Shown here: positions 36,612 to 47,043 of the stretch, one piece after another | Position numbering within the stretch: position 1 is the stretch's first letter | How the letters are laid out: every line of letters begins with the position of its first letter | Assembly: GCF_029227915.1 (NCBI RefSeq) | Contig: NC_079885.1 | Location: 12,783,001-12,847,000, forward strand | Direction of reading: 5' to 3' | DNA: 64,000 nt | Origin: Hydractinia symbiolongicarpus | Taxonomy: Eukaryota; Cnidaria; Hydrozoa; Anthoathecata; Hydractiniidae | Program-made: the position numbers and the translations under genes | Notes under the pieces: generated by a model | Told to the model about the DNA's origin: nothing | Database searches by the model: none | The model's input: only the letters and a program-made list of their open reading frames with translations

Positions 36612-37377
36612 TTGGAATTAGGTGATGAGGATTTACTTGATTATATGGTGTATCATATGGATGACTATTTTGGTGATACTTATGATAAGGATGATAAAGA
36701 TGATGATAAAGATGTTATAGGTTGTACTTGTGATGTGAATAAGAATAAGAGTACAACAGCATCGGCATTATTTTGTCCAAAATGTGGTGTAGTTAGTGAT
36801 ATTCCAGTTTATATAAATTCATACAGTGTTTTTGAACGTGGTACATTTCGGAAGAAGTGCATATACAAGAGGGATGGGAATTTCACTGTTATCCTAAAAC
36901 AGTTCATATGTATGCAAGATCAAGTGGTACCTGATGATGTGATAAAAACTTTATGTAGTCAGATTAATAATACAGACAATTTAGTATACAATTATGTTAT
37001 ACCATTGAGTATCCCCATACCAGAATCACTATTAAAGAAGAACAAGTTGATGTACTATAAAAATAGTATATTTTACATTTATTTCACATTAATGAATCAA
37101 CCGTTTCCACATCTAACAATAGATGAACGTAATCGAGCACAACATCTATTTACTGTCATAAGTCGCCAATAAGTACAAACCAAATAAGAAAAAGAGCTTT
37201 ATAAACTATTACTTTACAGTAAAAAAGATATTCCAAGCACTGGGTATGAACGATTATGCAAAAATAACTCCACAATTAAAAACACAATCTAGGCAAAAGG
37301 AAATAGAAAGAATATGGGGTTTAATATCTAAGGATTTCAAATGGGCTGAAGCTCTTCAGAAACAAATGATCTCTTAG
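36612..37377 (+). pseudogene. VLTF3-like late transcription factor (Polinton-borne)
   Basis: First gene inside the left end. Residues 1-40 are acidic (DDKDDDKD). A zinc-ribbon-like set (CTC...CPKC) follows, then a body with YKRDGNFTVILKQF. The frame ends at 37172. Shifting by one base at about 37170 continues to a stop at 37377 with NYYFTVKKIFQALGM and RIWGLISKDFKW. The pairing of a Zn ribbon, an 'YKRxxxF' block and a 'NYxFxxxKIFxxLG ... IWxxIxxDFxW' end resembles the poxvirus/giant-virus VLTF3-like family. This family activates late viral transcription. The frame opens at a TTG with no ATG until 36645, so the start is uncertain. The 3' end overlaps the integrase gene tail-to-tail. One frameshift makes it a recent pseudogene. 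Confidence 0.6.
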
Positions 37378-37709
37378 GACCACCATCCAAATAATATAAC
37401 GTTGGTTGATTACTTTTAATGTATCTATCTTTTATTTTATATACGTCCACCGACCATATTGGATCAGTAGATGGTTTTCGTCTTTCACCTTTATAAATTT
37501 GTCTTTCCAATTCACCAGGCTCATATAGATATCTAATGTTGGTACCAACATCTAGCAATGTTTTATTATCACTTTTGATGGGCTGTGAAAATCCCTGTTT
37601 TATTGAAGTATGTTTTATGGCGTCTACTGGTTTCATATGAAATAGTCTGTATTTTTGGTTATTCAAAGCACTAACTACAGTTTGCAATCTACCAACCCAT
37701 TCTCTGTTA

Positions 37710-40700
37710 CAGTACTGGAATCAGGACACCTAACATTGTGGATCGCGTATCATGCGCGTCACGCACGATTCGCTGTCGCGATAGTAAAATTTTTTAGCAT
37801 CGTGAAGGTCGCGATACATCGTGGGGTCGACTTTCATGATGGAAAAATTGATACATCTTTAAACATTATAAAAATCACGTAATTTATGTCATGAGAGAAT
37901 AGTGCAATTGAATATGAATAATTGTTTTTTTGTTTTTTTTTTAAATCAAAAATATTTTTGTTGTCGTAAGCTTTTTTCTTGTTTAGACTTTAACTTATTT
38001 AGTTCTTTACTGGCCCGATTGACCCTAACTTTCACGATTAAAAAAATAATAAAATAACAAACAAACATTTTCTTATCCCATCTCGTGAAAAAAAAAGATT
38101 ATGTCGTAACACCCTCCTTCATCATGATTAATATATGTTTAAAATTACGCTGCTTGCTAAAATCTTAAAAAATATAAAAGATATACAGAATATGCTTGTG
38201 TTGTTTTGAAAGTTATATTTATGCAGCAAGTTAATCTCCTCCCACTTAAAATAATGTAAAAATAAAGCTTCAAGTGTTCTTGAAATGTTTTTTCCGCAGT
38301 CTTATAAGAAAACCTAAATAAATTTAAGTGCAAGTTTTTTTTACGGAATATAGTTTAGTTACCAATATTTCAAGTCTTTCGCAGCATTAAAGTTAATTAA
38401 TAATCATAACGAAGGAGGTTGTTACGACAAGCGTATTCAGCCTTGTTTTTATATCACATTTCCTATATGGTAGACTATTTTAAACGAAAGATTATACATT
38501 TTTAACTGGCGTAATATAAATCGTTGGATGTATAGACAAAAGATATAGCATTTCATTCGTGTGCAGAACAATAACATTCGCATAAGCGTTTACAAAATCG
38601 GAGATACTTTAACAAATAAATTCATGTGTCAATATAAGATGTTCGTGTGCTAAAACAATAGAGACACGAAGGGTAATTAACTTTTTAAACATTTTTTTGT
38701 GTTAATCCCTTAGCAGCTGCGGTAATTATAAAAAACAATAAGCCACACAAAAAACGTTAAAGTTCTGACGCTACCGAAAGCTCGAGTAAAGGGATAACTA
38801 TCGTGCACATGTAACATTACATTTAGGCGGTACTGTAAACTATAGTCTGTGAAACGTTTTTGCACTTAAATATTAATTTTCCTATAAGACTGCGCAAAAA
38901 TATTAAGAGAACACTTAACTTTTTTATTAAAATAAATTTTGTGTTTTATTATTTTAAATGGGAAAATAATAACTTGCTGTATAAATTTCCAATCAGCCTA
39001 AGTATAACCTGCTGTATATCTTTCAAAACAACGCAGGTATATTCTGTATAACTTTCGAAAAAAGCACAAGAATAATTCTTGATGTAGAGCTTTCAAAACA
39101 ACACAAAAAAACTTGCTGCATAACTTTCGAAAACAAGTTTTTTAGTATTTTTATCTTTTCACCTTGAGTACTAGTTACATTTTTTTAGTGAGACAAATTA
39201 TTATTATTTTTCCTTTGCAACTAAAAAATATAAACTGCATGTGTTATGCGAAAATACATAGAAAGCGGTTGTCGTAACACCCTCCTCCGTTGTTATTTTA
39301 TTATTATTATTATTTTGTTGTTGTTCCGACCATACATTCTTATTTTTCCATGAACTTTCATTAAGGTTACTGTAAAGGAAACAATTTTTTTTTTTAGGTT
39401 TTTTGCAAAAAATTCATGACATATAAAAAAAAAAATGGATGGAACATCCATTTTTTCTGGAAAAAGCCTTTTCAGAGGTGTTATATCCTTCACACCTTCG
39501 AGAAAATATGTGCAAAATGAGTTGAGCATATTTTTGTAAACATTATGCATGATATGAGACTACCGTATAAATATATGCATAATAATAATTTTTAGATAGT
39601 TTACTTCCACGTCGTATAAAAAATCATTAAAAAAATATGCATATAACTTTCTCTTGTAACCCTGACTTCTGTCTGTTAATAATTCTGAATGCGTGCACGC
39701 ATATTCAGCATAAAGAAAAAGTTCACACTTCCATCATCTTTCTGCATACTCAGTTCACACATTTTCATAACACCTACAAAAATCTTTAAAAACAAATATC
39801 AAATGCCTTTACTTTTGTGGTCCCTTTTTCCGAAAGCTTCCTATTGGCTCATTGATATTTTCGGAAAGCAGAATAAATTATCAAAAGGTTCCTGGATTTT
39901 TTTGTATAAATTACTGATTAGCGAATTATGACGATAGAAAGAAAATAATATGTATTTTTTTGAATGATTATATATAATTACAAATAATTTCATAACGACG
40001 TTGTTACAAAAAAAAACCGGGAACCTTTTTGAATTTAATTTATGCTGAATGTAATAGTGCAAAAACGAGAGTCTGCGACCACGCGTTCGGAAAAAGAAGC
40101 CGTTTTAAAACGTACGGTGAAAAAAAAAATGGTGTGTGTTTAATTCATTATATTTTCTTTTTGGAAAATTAACATCTCACGAAAATAACACCATCAAAAA
40201 AGCCTTTCATCCAACATTCAGAAACAAAAAAAAAATAAAAAATATATAAAAGTATTGATAAATTATAAGGGTTTTTCTGAGACTACTCATTAAGTGAGTT
40301 TTTTTCCTTTACAGTAACCTTTCCTTTACAGTAACTCGGACATTCGCTAATTTAACATTCGCTTATGTAAGCAAAACATACATAGAAAAATATGCTTGTC
40401 GTAACACCCTCCTCCGTTGTTGTTTTTTATTTTTTTGTTGTTTCGACCATTTATACATTCTCGATAAAATTATTTTTATTTCGCAGACCGACAGACCATA
40501 AACTACTATCTACTTGCGCTTATAGAACAAGTAATTAAGTTGGAGTCACCTTGTTTTTAAAATCCAACTTCTAATAAAAATACAAGATGCAAAAGAATTT
40601 TTAAATGTAAAAAAACAAAAACAAAGACACAAGATTAGCTATGCATATCTATTGTTTAATATTTTTAATGTTATTCACGATCCATCGCGACAAACACAAT

Positions 40701-40961
40701 TAATAGTGACGATTGCGATAGCATCATTTTTTTTTTATACATCGCGACTATCGCGAAGCTCTTTGTTAACATTTTTTCTATCGATCGCGGATCGTATCGC
40801 GACATTCACGATCAATAGTGATGATTGCGATAGCATCGTTATTTTTTTATACATTGCGACTATCGCGAAGCTCTTTGTTAACATTTTTTCTATCGATCGC
40901 GGATCGTTCGTGTCGCGCATGATACGCGTTCACGATGTTAGGTGTCTTGATTTCAGTACTG
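37710..40961. mobile_element. 3.25-kb TA-flanked non-autonomous DNA transposon
   Basis: Ends CAGTACTGGAATCAGGACAC and (reversed right end) CAGTACTGAAATCAAGACAC continue to match for about 60 bases (TAACATTGTGGATCGCGTATC region). TA flanks both ends (37708-37709 and 40962-40963), the hallmark of Tc1/mariner-type insertion. No transposase frame is present. Inside are two 112-bp tandem units next to the right end (40690-40913) rich in ATCGCGA, and four copies of GTCGTAACACCCTCCT: forward at 38103, 39271 and 40398, reverse at 38412-38428. The content is otherwise AT-rich with no gene. Confidence 0.85.
40690..40913. repeat. 112-bp tandem duplication
   Basis: Two consecutive units, each with AATAGTGATGATTGCGATAG, CGACTATCGCGAAGCTCTTT and TCTATCGATCGCGGATCGT, just inside the right end of the TA-flanked transposon. 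Confidence 0.9.
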
Positions 40962-41187
40962 TACTTTTTGATGGATCTTCAAACTCTTTATGGTATTGAT
41001 AACTAAATAGTCTATCTGCTAATGTTCTATTAAATCGTTCAACTATACCTTGACTTCTATGTTGGCTAGGATCACCGCGTTGTATTATGACATTATGCTT
41101 GTTCATAAGTTTGGTAACATCACCATAAAACTCCTTGCCAGCATTACAAATCAATGTTTTGGGGAATGTTAGTTTAGTATTAACATA

Positions 41188-42073
41188 CTAGTCGATAAGG
41201 CCCGTGGAGTAATCCACTTAGGCAGAAGGACAATGGAAGAATAGGTTGTTTTAGATTTTTTTTTGACGTCAGCATTGCAAATACACAATAAATAAATTGA
41301 GAAACTTGTTTTTATGTTTCCTCCATTGTGTAGAGCTTACACTGCTGATCAAGAAAATGTATATAATCGTGTGGTTTTGATGAGCGATTAATGAAATATA
41401 AGGGTTTAAATATTTTGCTCACGTCAGCAATGGCCCATCAAAACCAAAAAAAATAATTTAGAAATTTGTATACACTTTGCCTTCATCATATAGATCTTGA
41501 AACGCTGATCAAGAAAATGTATATAATCGTGTGGTTTTGATGAGCGATTAATGAAATATAAGGGTTTAAATATTTTGCTCATCATTTCATTTGCTCATCA
41601 AAACCAAAAAAAATAATTTAGAAATTTGTATACACTTTGCCTTCATCATATAGATCTTGAAACGCTGATCAAAAAAATGTATAGGATCATGTACTTTTGA
41701 CAAACGGTTGCAGAGATATTAGGGTTTAAAGGTTTTTTGATGATGTCATCAACCCGTCCATTCCGAAACGGATTCGGGGACCCAGGTTTGGGAAAATTAC
41801 CCAAATTGGTCCTAGATGGTCCCTAGTTACCCACGCGGTGAAAAATCATTGACGTCACCACACAGGTTCCAAGTTATTTGCCCTCAAAGTTTTAGGTGCA
41901 CTGTAATGGCTTCATTAATTTAATATAGGGTATTGACGTTGAAGTAGTGTTATTGACGTCGCTCCGTATCGTCAGAAATTTTAACATTTGAGACATAACT
42001 TTTTCGGCTACACAAAGGAAAATAAGCATATCCACTTTGCATGTTACAAACAGACACAGTCTCTGTATTATTA
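41188..42073 (-). mobile_element. MITE-like repeat inserted in the integrase gene
   Basis: Same family as the two copies at 54555-55968, in the opposite orientation. One end reads ACTAGTCGATAAGGCCCGTG and the other CAGTCTCTGTATTATTA. TA on both sides could be the target duplication. Internally two 158-bp units repeat (from GCTGATCAAGAAAATGTATA at 41346 and 41503), with a third partial unit at 41662, followed by GAACGGGTTGATGATGTCAT-type sequence seen also in the other copies. No coding capacity. Confidence 0.75.
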
Positions 42074-42479
42074 TAAGAGATATCCAATCAAAGGCTTAAG
42101 CAGTTTCTTTTGAGCTTTTGCTAGTTATTTGATAGGCTGATTTATACCTACTAGCTACATCTATAACACAAGGAGCATATTTATATGTTTTTCTTTTGTA
42201 CTTATCATGTGGAAGATACAAGACATCTACCTGGTGTATATCATTTGGTGTAGCATAAATAGAGTATGAGGAATTGGGTCTCGGAACATACTTTGGTGCC
42301 TGTAGATATATATTTGATACAGTGGTTGTTTCAGTAGCCATTTTTCTGCATCTTCATTAGTTGTACTAGCTTTTTTAGACAACCTACTTATTGCACTTCT
42401 ACCCCTCCAGTAGCCAGTATCAGAGTAGTAAATCTGATTGAATTTATCATCCATTCTTACAATATATGGAGTATAATAT

Positions 42480-42959
42480 CTATAGATCATAAATCTTCTC
42501 ATACTTGTTACTCATCCCATTGATTGGTGGACATAAATCAGTAATAATATCCTCCAACATCACCATATCAGATATAAATGTAGAATCCTCATATTTTATT
42601 CCATTAAGAAATGACTGTATTTGGATGACAACCTTATTGTATGATGTGTATGCAAATTTATACATCTCAACCTTGTTAACAATATTTTTTTTTGTCATAT
42701 ATCCCTGTATAATGACACCAACACCACTTATAGAGCCCAATATGATGACATTTGCGGTTATTGTTCCAGCAATCCCACCAACAACAATTAATGTTGTACT
42801 AACCATATTTAGAACCAATTTTAGTTTTTTAGTACATTTATATTTCCATTTGTAGCATATGTACAACTTATGGTAATATTTATACCAATTCAATAGTTTA
42901 ACTATTTCAGCGTCTGAACAATCTTCACCACTATATTCAAAGCATATGATTTGTTTCAT
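42480..42959 (-). CDS. Polinton membrane protein, two hydrophobic helices
   Basis: Intact 159-aa frame on the minus strand. A hydrophobic hairpin in the middle (TTLIVVGGIAGTITANVIIL, then GSISGVGVIIQGY) and the downstream MYKFAYTSYNKVVIQIQSFL and DLCPPINGMS segments match the pattern of a small protein conserved in many invertebrate Polintons, of unknown function. Cys residues cluster in the N-terminal 40 aa. It lies immediately upstream of the integrase start on the same strand and is divergent from the gene at 43003. It is one of the few undamaged frames in the element. Confidence 0.65.
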   Translation of the reverse strand: MKQIICFEYSGEDCSDAEIVKLLNWYKYYHKLYICYKWKYKCTKKLKLVLNMVSTTLIVVGGIAGTITANVIILGSISGVGVIIQGYMTKKNIVNKVEMYKFAYTSYNKVVIQIQSFLNGIKYEDSTFISDMVMLEDIITDLCPPINGMSNKYEKIYDL

Positions 42960-43002
42960 TATAATATATATAAAGTAAATTATTCTAGTTATATATTATA
43001 CA
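42960..43002. promoter_or_regulatory. Bidirectional TATA-rich spacer
   Basis: Only 43 bases separate the start codons of the divergent genes at 42959 (-) and 43003 (+). The spacer contains ATAATATATATAAAG and TTATATATTATACAATG, so TATA-like elements face both ways. Promoter function is inferred from position. Confidence 0.5.
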
Positions 43003-43239
43003 ATGGCAGAAGGATTTGAACCATTAGATAACGATGAATTTAATAAAACTTTTGATGAATCTGAAGATTATTATGATGATGGTGTATTAAATTTTGATAA
43101 AACATATCGTCAGCAAAATGAATTAGAAACAAGCTATATAGATAAAGGTAAAATGTCAGAAGAGCAAATATCTGAAAGAGAAGAATTGATAAAAGTTATT
43201 AAGAACATATATAAAAGGTTAGGATGGCTAAAAAGGTAG
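43003..43239 (+). CDS. Small acidic Polinton protein
   Basis: Intact 78-aa frame beginning MAEGFEPLDNDEFNKTFDES, acidic throughout its first half, with a Lys-rich C-terminus. Short proteins with the 'FEPL..EEF' start recur near the capsid genes of invertebrate Polintons. Function unknown. The frame could extend by frameshift into the next 40 bases, where MLHKEYVKE appears. Confidence 0.55.
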   Translation: MAEGFEPLDNDEFNKTFDESEDYYDDGVLNFDKTYRQQNELETSYIDKGKMSEEQISEREELIKVIKNIYKRLGWLKR

Positions 43240-43325
43240 TATCAATGCTGCATAAAGAATATGTTAAAGAGTAAAATTTACAGATGATTGTATGATAAGT
43301 TTGAATTTAAAAAGATTTTGTATTA

Positions 43326-44422
43326 TCAGGATCTGTCTTCTTTAGTGGTATAGGAGCTGGGTTCTTCTTCTTTGGTGTAGTCTGGTTTCTTTTCTTTTGG
43401 TATAGGTTTTAGATCCGGTTTCTTTTCCGTATTAACTTTAAGATTAGTACCCAAGTAAAAGTCTGATTTTGATACTAGAATTTCATTATTATAGTTATTC
43501 ACTTCCCCAATTCTAAGGTTCATATCACTTGGTAACATAAACACATTCTCACCAACAACATAATCTACTTTACTTCTAGCATATTGTAATGTATCCTGGA
43601 ATCTTTTAATGTCTTCTGCTATATCCACATGTCTATTAATAATGTTTTCAAAGTTGTTTAGAAACACTTGCTGGCAATCTAATGCTGGACCTGTATTACC
43701 TAAAATGCTTGATCTTGTAGATGTTTGGGATGTTAGTAGTATGTATAAATAGGCTCTAATGGATTCACTAAGCTTTTGTACACAAATTGTTGTTAAACCC
43801 CTCAAATGTTCTATAATCCATCTAGCAAAACTGTTGGAATCATAATATGAATCGCCAGGCGTGTTGTTATATTCTGGTCTCTTACTTTGGTATGAACTCA
43901 TATAGTTTTCATTTCTCCATGTATTATAATTGCTGTCAACACCATATTCTCTATACATAATTGCAGATATTTATCTCTAGGGAATGTATTATTACTAACA
44001 GAAAATCCTTGTTGGTATGGTAGATAGGATTCCAGTATTTTGAATATCCGTCTAATGTGATAATAAACATGGAATCTGTATATGCTTTTAGCCAAAGGAT
44101 GATCTGAATATAAATGCTCGGGTGATATTCCACATACGCTTGTCGATAGAAATACTGCAAAATTTAATTGGGTCTGCTAAAGTTTGAATGGGTTGGTTTT
44201 CCAATTGTCAAATGTTGGATCTCCTGCCCTAACTGCTCCTACCTCATAGTTGGTAAATTTGTTTGGTAACTTACTCTGGAAACTCTCAATATCACCTACA
44301 TTCTCCGAAACAACTATATTCTGTATGTATAATTCACTCCCTTTGATTTGTTGTAGGTATTTTCCACCGTATGTTTCATAAAACCCGGATATTTTAGGAT
44401 CGTATTTATAAATTCTATTCAT
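43326..44422 (-). pseudogene. Polinton structural-type protein, frameshifted
   Basis: Starts at 44422 (MNRIYKYDPKISGFYETYGG, ends 44177), continues in other frames through 44160-43951, and ends with the long frame 43958-43326. The last part contains GLTTICVQKLSESIRAYLYI, SSILGNTGPALDCQQ, RFQDTLQYARSKVDYVVGEN and MLPSDMNLRIGE, then a Lys/Pro-rich tail. This pattern recurs in Polintons beside the capsid genes and is probably a virion-associated protein, though I cannot name it. At least two frameshifts separate the pieces. Confidence 0.55.
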
Positions 44423-44441
44423 TATATTATATAATTTAAAA

Positions 44442-45044
44442 ATGTATATTGTAATAGATGCCATTTCAGAAGGTATCGATTTGCAAAAACCTATCGACAA
44501 TAGAAATAATAGTAAAAGAATTGGTTTAGTTAGAGCACGTTTGGTTTACACATTTTACAACATTGAAGAAGACGAGAAGATGTATCTAAAAAATGATACA
44601 CACATTCTTGTTACAAAAGGGTTCTCTAGTATTAATGATATTTTATGACAAATTAACAGTAGAATAAATTATAGTACATTAACTAGAAAATCTATAATTG
44701 GAAATGGAGTAAAAAAGTTTGATTACTGTCCTCACAACATATTAGGAGTAAATAATGATAATTACGTTGATCTTCTTCTATCTAAAAAATCATTTACTTT
44801 CTCCACTGATACTCTCTCTACAACAGATAACCTCCATAATGGGATTCCATCGAATACCCTTCATACTGGATACACACCAAAAGATGTTTCATTTGGTGAT
44901 ACAATAATATTCGAGCCAACTACTGTTCAATACAAAACTATGAGAAATGATATAATAGATTATATTAATGTTGAGCTACTAGGTAATGACAGAAATATTA
45001 TAAACAGTAATTTACCTACATCGGTTGTTCTTCATATTATGTAA
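44442..45044 (+). pseudogene. Putative minor capsid (penton-like) protein with one stop
   Basis: Frame of 200 codons from MYIVIDAISEGIDLQKPIDN with a single in-frame TGA at 44646-44648, then continuing (SINSR-type region, GIPSNTLHTGYTPKD, SVVLHIM) to TAA at 45042-45044. Position just before the major capsid gene, length and beta-rich composition suggest the single jelly-roll minor capsid protein of Polintons. This is inference from place and pattern. The stop codon is followed at once by the CTTTTTCTAT motif. Confidence 0.5.
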
Positions 45045-45068
45045 CTTTTTCTATTGTATAAATATATA
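45043..45068 (+). promoter_or_regulatory. Conserved AACTTTTTCTAT intergenic motif, copy 1
   Basis: AACTTTTTCTATTGTATAAA begins in the stop codon of the upstream gene and ends one TATA-like block before the ATG at 45069. The same motif recurs at 46163, 51156 and 51196, and reversed at 36479 and 36519. Confidence 0.6.
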
Positions 45069-45718
45069 ATGACAACCATAGGAGAAAAACTAAATCCTAA
45101 TAGATCACTTAGAAATGCTTTTGGAATTTAAGGGAATAGACAAAAAATTGTCGTCACTAATAATCCAACTACTATTGGAGTAAATGAGATGTTAAATGTA
45201 CGGTTTCCAGATTTGGAAGCTAATGATGTCATAGTTCCAGGAACAACCAGATTAACATTTGATATTACTCTTAATTCAACAGATGATTTAAACAGAACAT
45301 TGGTTAGAAATATTGGAAGGGCTATTATTAAGAAAAAAGTTATAAAAATCGAGGGTAATGAAATACTTAGTATTGATGATAGTGACACACTTGACACATA
45401 TTATGATTTATGGATGGCATATTCTGAAAGACGAAATGCTATATTTCAAGGTATTGTTACCAAAGGAAATGGACAAACTGAAAATGCTATTAAAATCGAA
45501 TTGTTGCAGGAGACAAAGTTGCAAATACTGGAGATGAAGCAATATCTACAGCATTTGGTAATACGTTTTGTATTCCACTAGACTTTGAAATGCTGGAAAG
45601 TTCTATGCCCTTCTATCAGTCTGGACTAGCGGGTAGGCTTTCATACGAACTAACGTTTAATGAATACAATAAAGTGATTAAGAGTGACAAGATGGACACT
45701 AATTTGGTGCAATACTAG
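45069..45718 (+). pseudogene. Major capsid protein (double jelly-roll), truncated
   Basis: ATG at 45069, in-frame stop at 45129, frame continuing to about 45505 (NVRFPDLEANDVIVPGTTRL, NIGRAIIKKKVIKIEGNEI, YYDLWMAYSERRNAIFQGI), then a frameshift and AFGNTFCIPLDFEML and GLAGRLSYELTFNEYNKVI, ending at 45718. These are hallmark motifs of the first half of Polinton major capsid proteins. The second jelly roll is missing altogether: the next gene begins 60 bases later. The capsid protein therefore cannot be made in functional form. Confidence 0.85.
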
Positions 45719-45780
45719 CGCTAGTTAGTGTAGCCATGATTACAGTTAGACATTATGTGAAAAACTAATAGTAGTAATAA

Positions 45781-46164
45781 TGGAAGAGCAGTAAATAGTG
45801 GAACAAACAACAGCAGTAGCAACAGTAGTGGAAGAGCAGAAAGTAACAAAACAGAAGAATCCCCTAAGAGTTGAACAGGGTAAAAAGCTTGTTGAACATA
45901 ATCGTCGTAAAAAAGAAGAATTAAAGAGACTCAATAATAGTATAACTAAGCAAGAAGAACACCATGTTGAAAAACAAAACAAAACATAATTACCAGTATG
46001 TTGTTGTTGGTGCAGGCATATTGTTAATAGGTGAATATATTGCGTATAGCCAAATAAAAAAGAAAATACCAGTATTACAACACAAACCACAGTCAATTGA
46101 AGAACCAGAAGAGCCTAAGATAGTTATCAAAAAACCTAGTAAAGATATCTTTACTATGGAATAA
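45781..46164 (+). pseudogene. Small Polinton protein: basic coiled segment plus membrane helix
   Basis: ATG at 45781 meets a stop after four codons. The same frame then gives KNPLRVEQGKKLVEHNRRKK and EELKRLNNSITKQEE, the conserved N-terminal block of a small Polinton protein. A frameshift at about 45985 leads to YVVVGAGILLIGEYIAYSQI (membrane helix) and a Pro/Lys-rich tail ending at 46164. Function unknown. The stop codon at 46162 is joined to the AACTTTTTCTAT motif. Confidence 0.55.
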
Positions 46165-46187
46165 CTTTTTCTATACCACAATATATA
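46163..46187 (+). promoter_or_regulatory. Conserved AACTTTTTCTAT intergenic motif, copy 2
   Basis: AACTTTTTCTATACCACAAT starts in the upstream stop codon and is followed by ATATATAATG, whose ATG starts the gene at 46188. Spacing from motif to ATG is 25 bases, against 26 in copy 1. Confidence 0.6.
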
Positions 46188-46421
46188 ATGAGTACTACGG
46201 ATTACACTAAAAATAAAAAAGAAAGCCTGTATCATGGAGCTGTCGTTTCTGGACTAGCTGTTGGATACACAATGCTAGGAAAATCACTGTTTAAAATGAC
46301 ACCTCCCTCTCTTAGTAAATTTGATATGGAGGATACTTTTAAATTGGTAGTTGTTGTTGCTGCTGCTGATATGACCAAGGACTATCCAGTGAAGCAAAAA
46401 ATAATTCCTGATAATATATAA
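46188..46421 (+). CDS. Small Polinton membrane-associated protein
   Basis: Intact 77-aa frame: a polar start, ESLYHGAVVSGLAVGYTMLG (hydrophobic helix with conserved YHGA/VGY positions), then DTFKLVVVVAAADMTKDYPV. The order matches a small protein repeatedly found between the capsid and polymerase genes of invertebrate Polintons. Function unknown. The stop lies two bases before the ATG of the next gene. Confidence 0.6.
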   Translation: MSTTDYTKNKKESLYHGAVVSGLAVGYTMLGKSLFKMTPPSLSKFDMEDTFKLVVVVAAADMTKDYPVKQKIIPDNI

Positions 46422-46422
46422 G

Positions 46423-46815
46423 ATGGCTGGCTTAGCAATGATGGGTATTGGTGCTATTGTGAATGTGCTTGCTTTCTCAGGTAGTAATTTCCTTTTTAGC
46501 GCATTAAGGGGAAGTGATAAAGAGAGAAAAAGACATGCAGTTGAAACAATGCAAAAGGCTCAAATAGCATGGGCTGAATAAAAGACAAAAACGAATTGAT
46601 TAAATAAATAATGAAATAAGAAAGGAAAACTTATCAGAAAAGAGATTTGATGACTTAGGACTTGCAATGAAAAGATATTATGTGCTTACTGAACCTAAAT
46701 TATCAGACTTCTATAAACCATTAGAATCACAGAAATATAGGGAATTAGGATTTATTGTTGCTAGTATGACTATGGTTGGTGGTGGTATTTATTGGTATGA
46801 AAAAAGAAAGAAATA
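46423..46815 (+). pseudogene. Small Polinton protein with N- and C-terminal membrane segments
   Basis: Starts MAGLAMMGIGAIVNVLAFSG, continues ERKRHAVETMQKAQIAWAE, then stops and a frameshift, then RFDDLGLAMKRYYVLTEPKL, SDFYKPLESQKYRELGF and a C-terminal hydrophobic helix with YWYEKRKK. The block order AIVNxLAFxGSN ... KAQxxW ... LSDFYxPSExQKxRE is that of a conserved Polinton protein of unknown function. Several stops between codons 46 and 60 inactivate it. Confidence 0.6.
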
Positions 46816-46830
46816 ATAATCCATAGTTAT

Positions 46831-47001
46831 ATGGAAGACTATTGTATTTACAGTTATTGTAATCAATGTCGTAGGCTATCTAATGGTGTAAAACCGTATT
46901 ATAGAATAATCGGTGGAAACTTTATCTATTGGGCATTATGCGGTGAATGCAGATGTTACATATTTTTAATCGGATACAATAAACCGATTGGTGGTATTTA
47001 A
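46831..47001 (+). CDS. 56-aa protein with paired CxxC motifs
   Basis: Short intact frame, MEDYCIYSYCNQCRRLSNGV at its start, with four to six Cys including CNQC and CGEC, suggesting a zinc-binding knuckle. Too short to place in a family. Located between the small membrane proteins and the BRO-N gene, on the same strand. Confidence 0.45.
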   Translation: MEDYCIYSYCNQCRRLSNGVKPYYRIIGGNFIYWALCGECRCYIFLIGYNKPIGGI

Positions 47002-47043
47002 AAGATTATACTTAAGAAAGTAACATTATTAGTAATTATTATT

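Larger units (their letters stand above)
37337..42502 (-). pseudogene. Polinton integrase (retroviral-type), split in three
   Basis: Minus strand. N-terminal part 42502-42227 and 42341-42096 (overlapping frames, one frameshift) has GYWRGRSAISRLSKKA, then NDIHQVDVLYLPHD with the first catalytic Asp and YAPCVIDVASRYK. A stop replaces one codon after 42096. The core resumes at about 41187-40964: ICNAGKEF, where the family has Asp in place of this Asn (second catalytic residue lost), and SQGIVERFNRTLADRL with the catalytic Glu. The C-terminal part 37707-37337 contains YLYEPGELERQIYKG, DPIWSVDVYKI and YYLDGG, the Polinton integrase C-terminal domain. Insertions at 37710-40961 and about 41188-42073 separate the pieces. 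Integrase inserts the element into host DNA. Confidence 0.88.

Noticed and set aside
40652-40999. 115-codon plus-strand frame
   Set aside because: Made by the 112-bp tandem units at the end of the TA-flanked transposon and running into the integrase gene in antisense.
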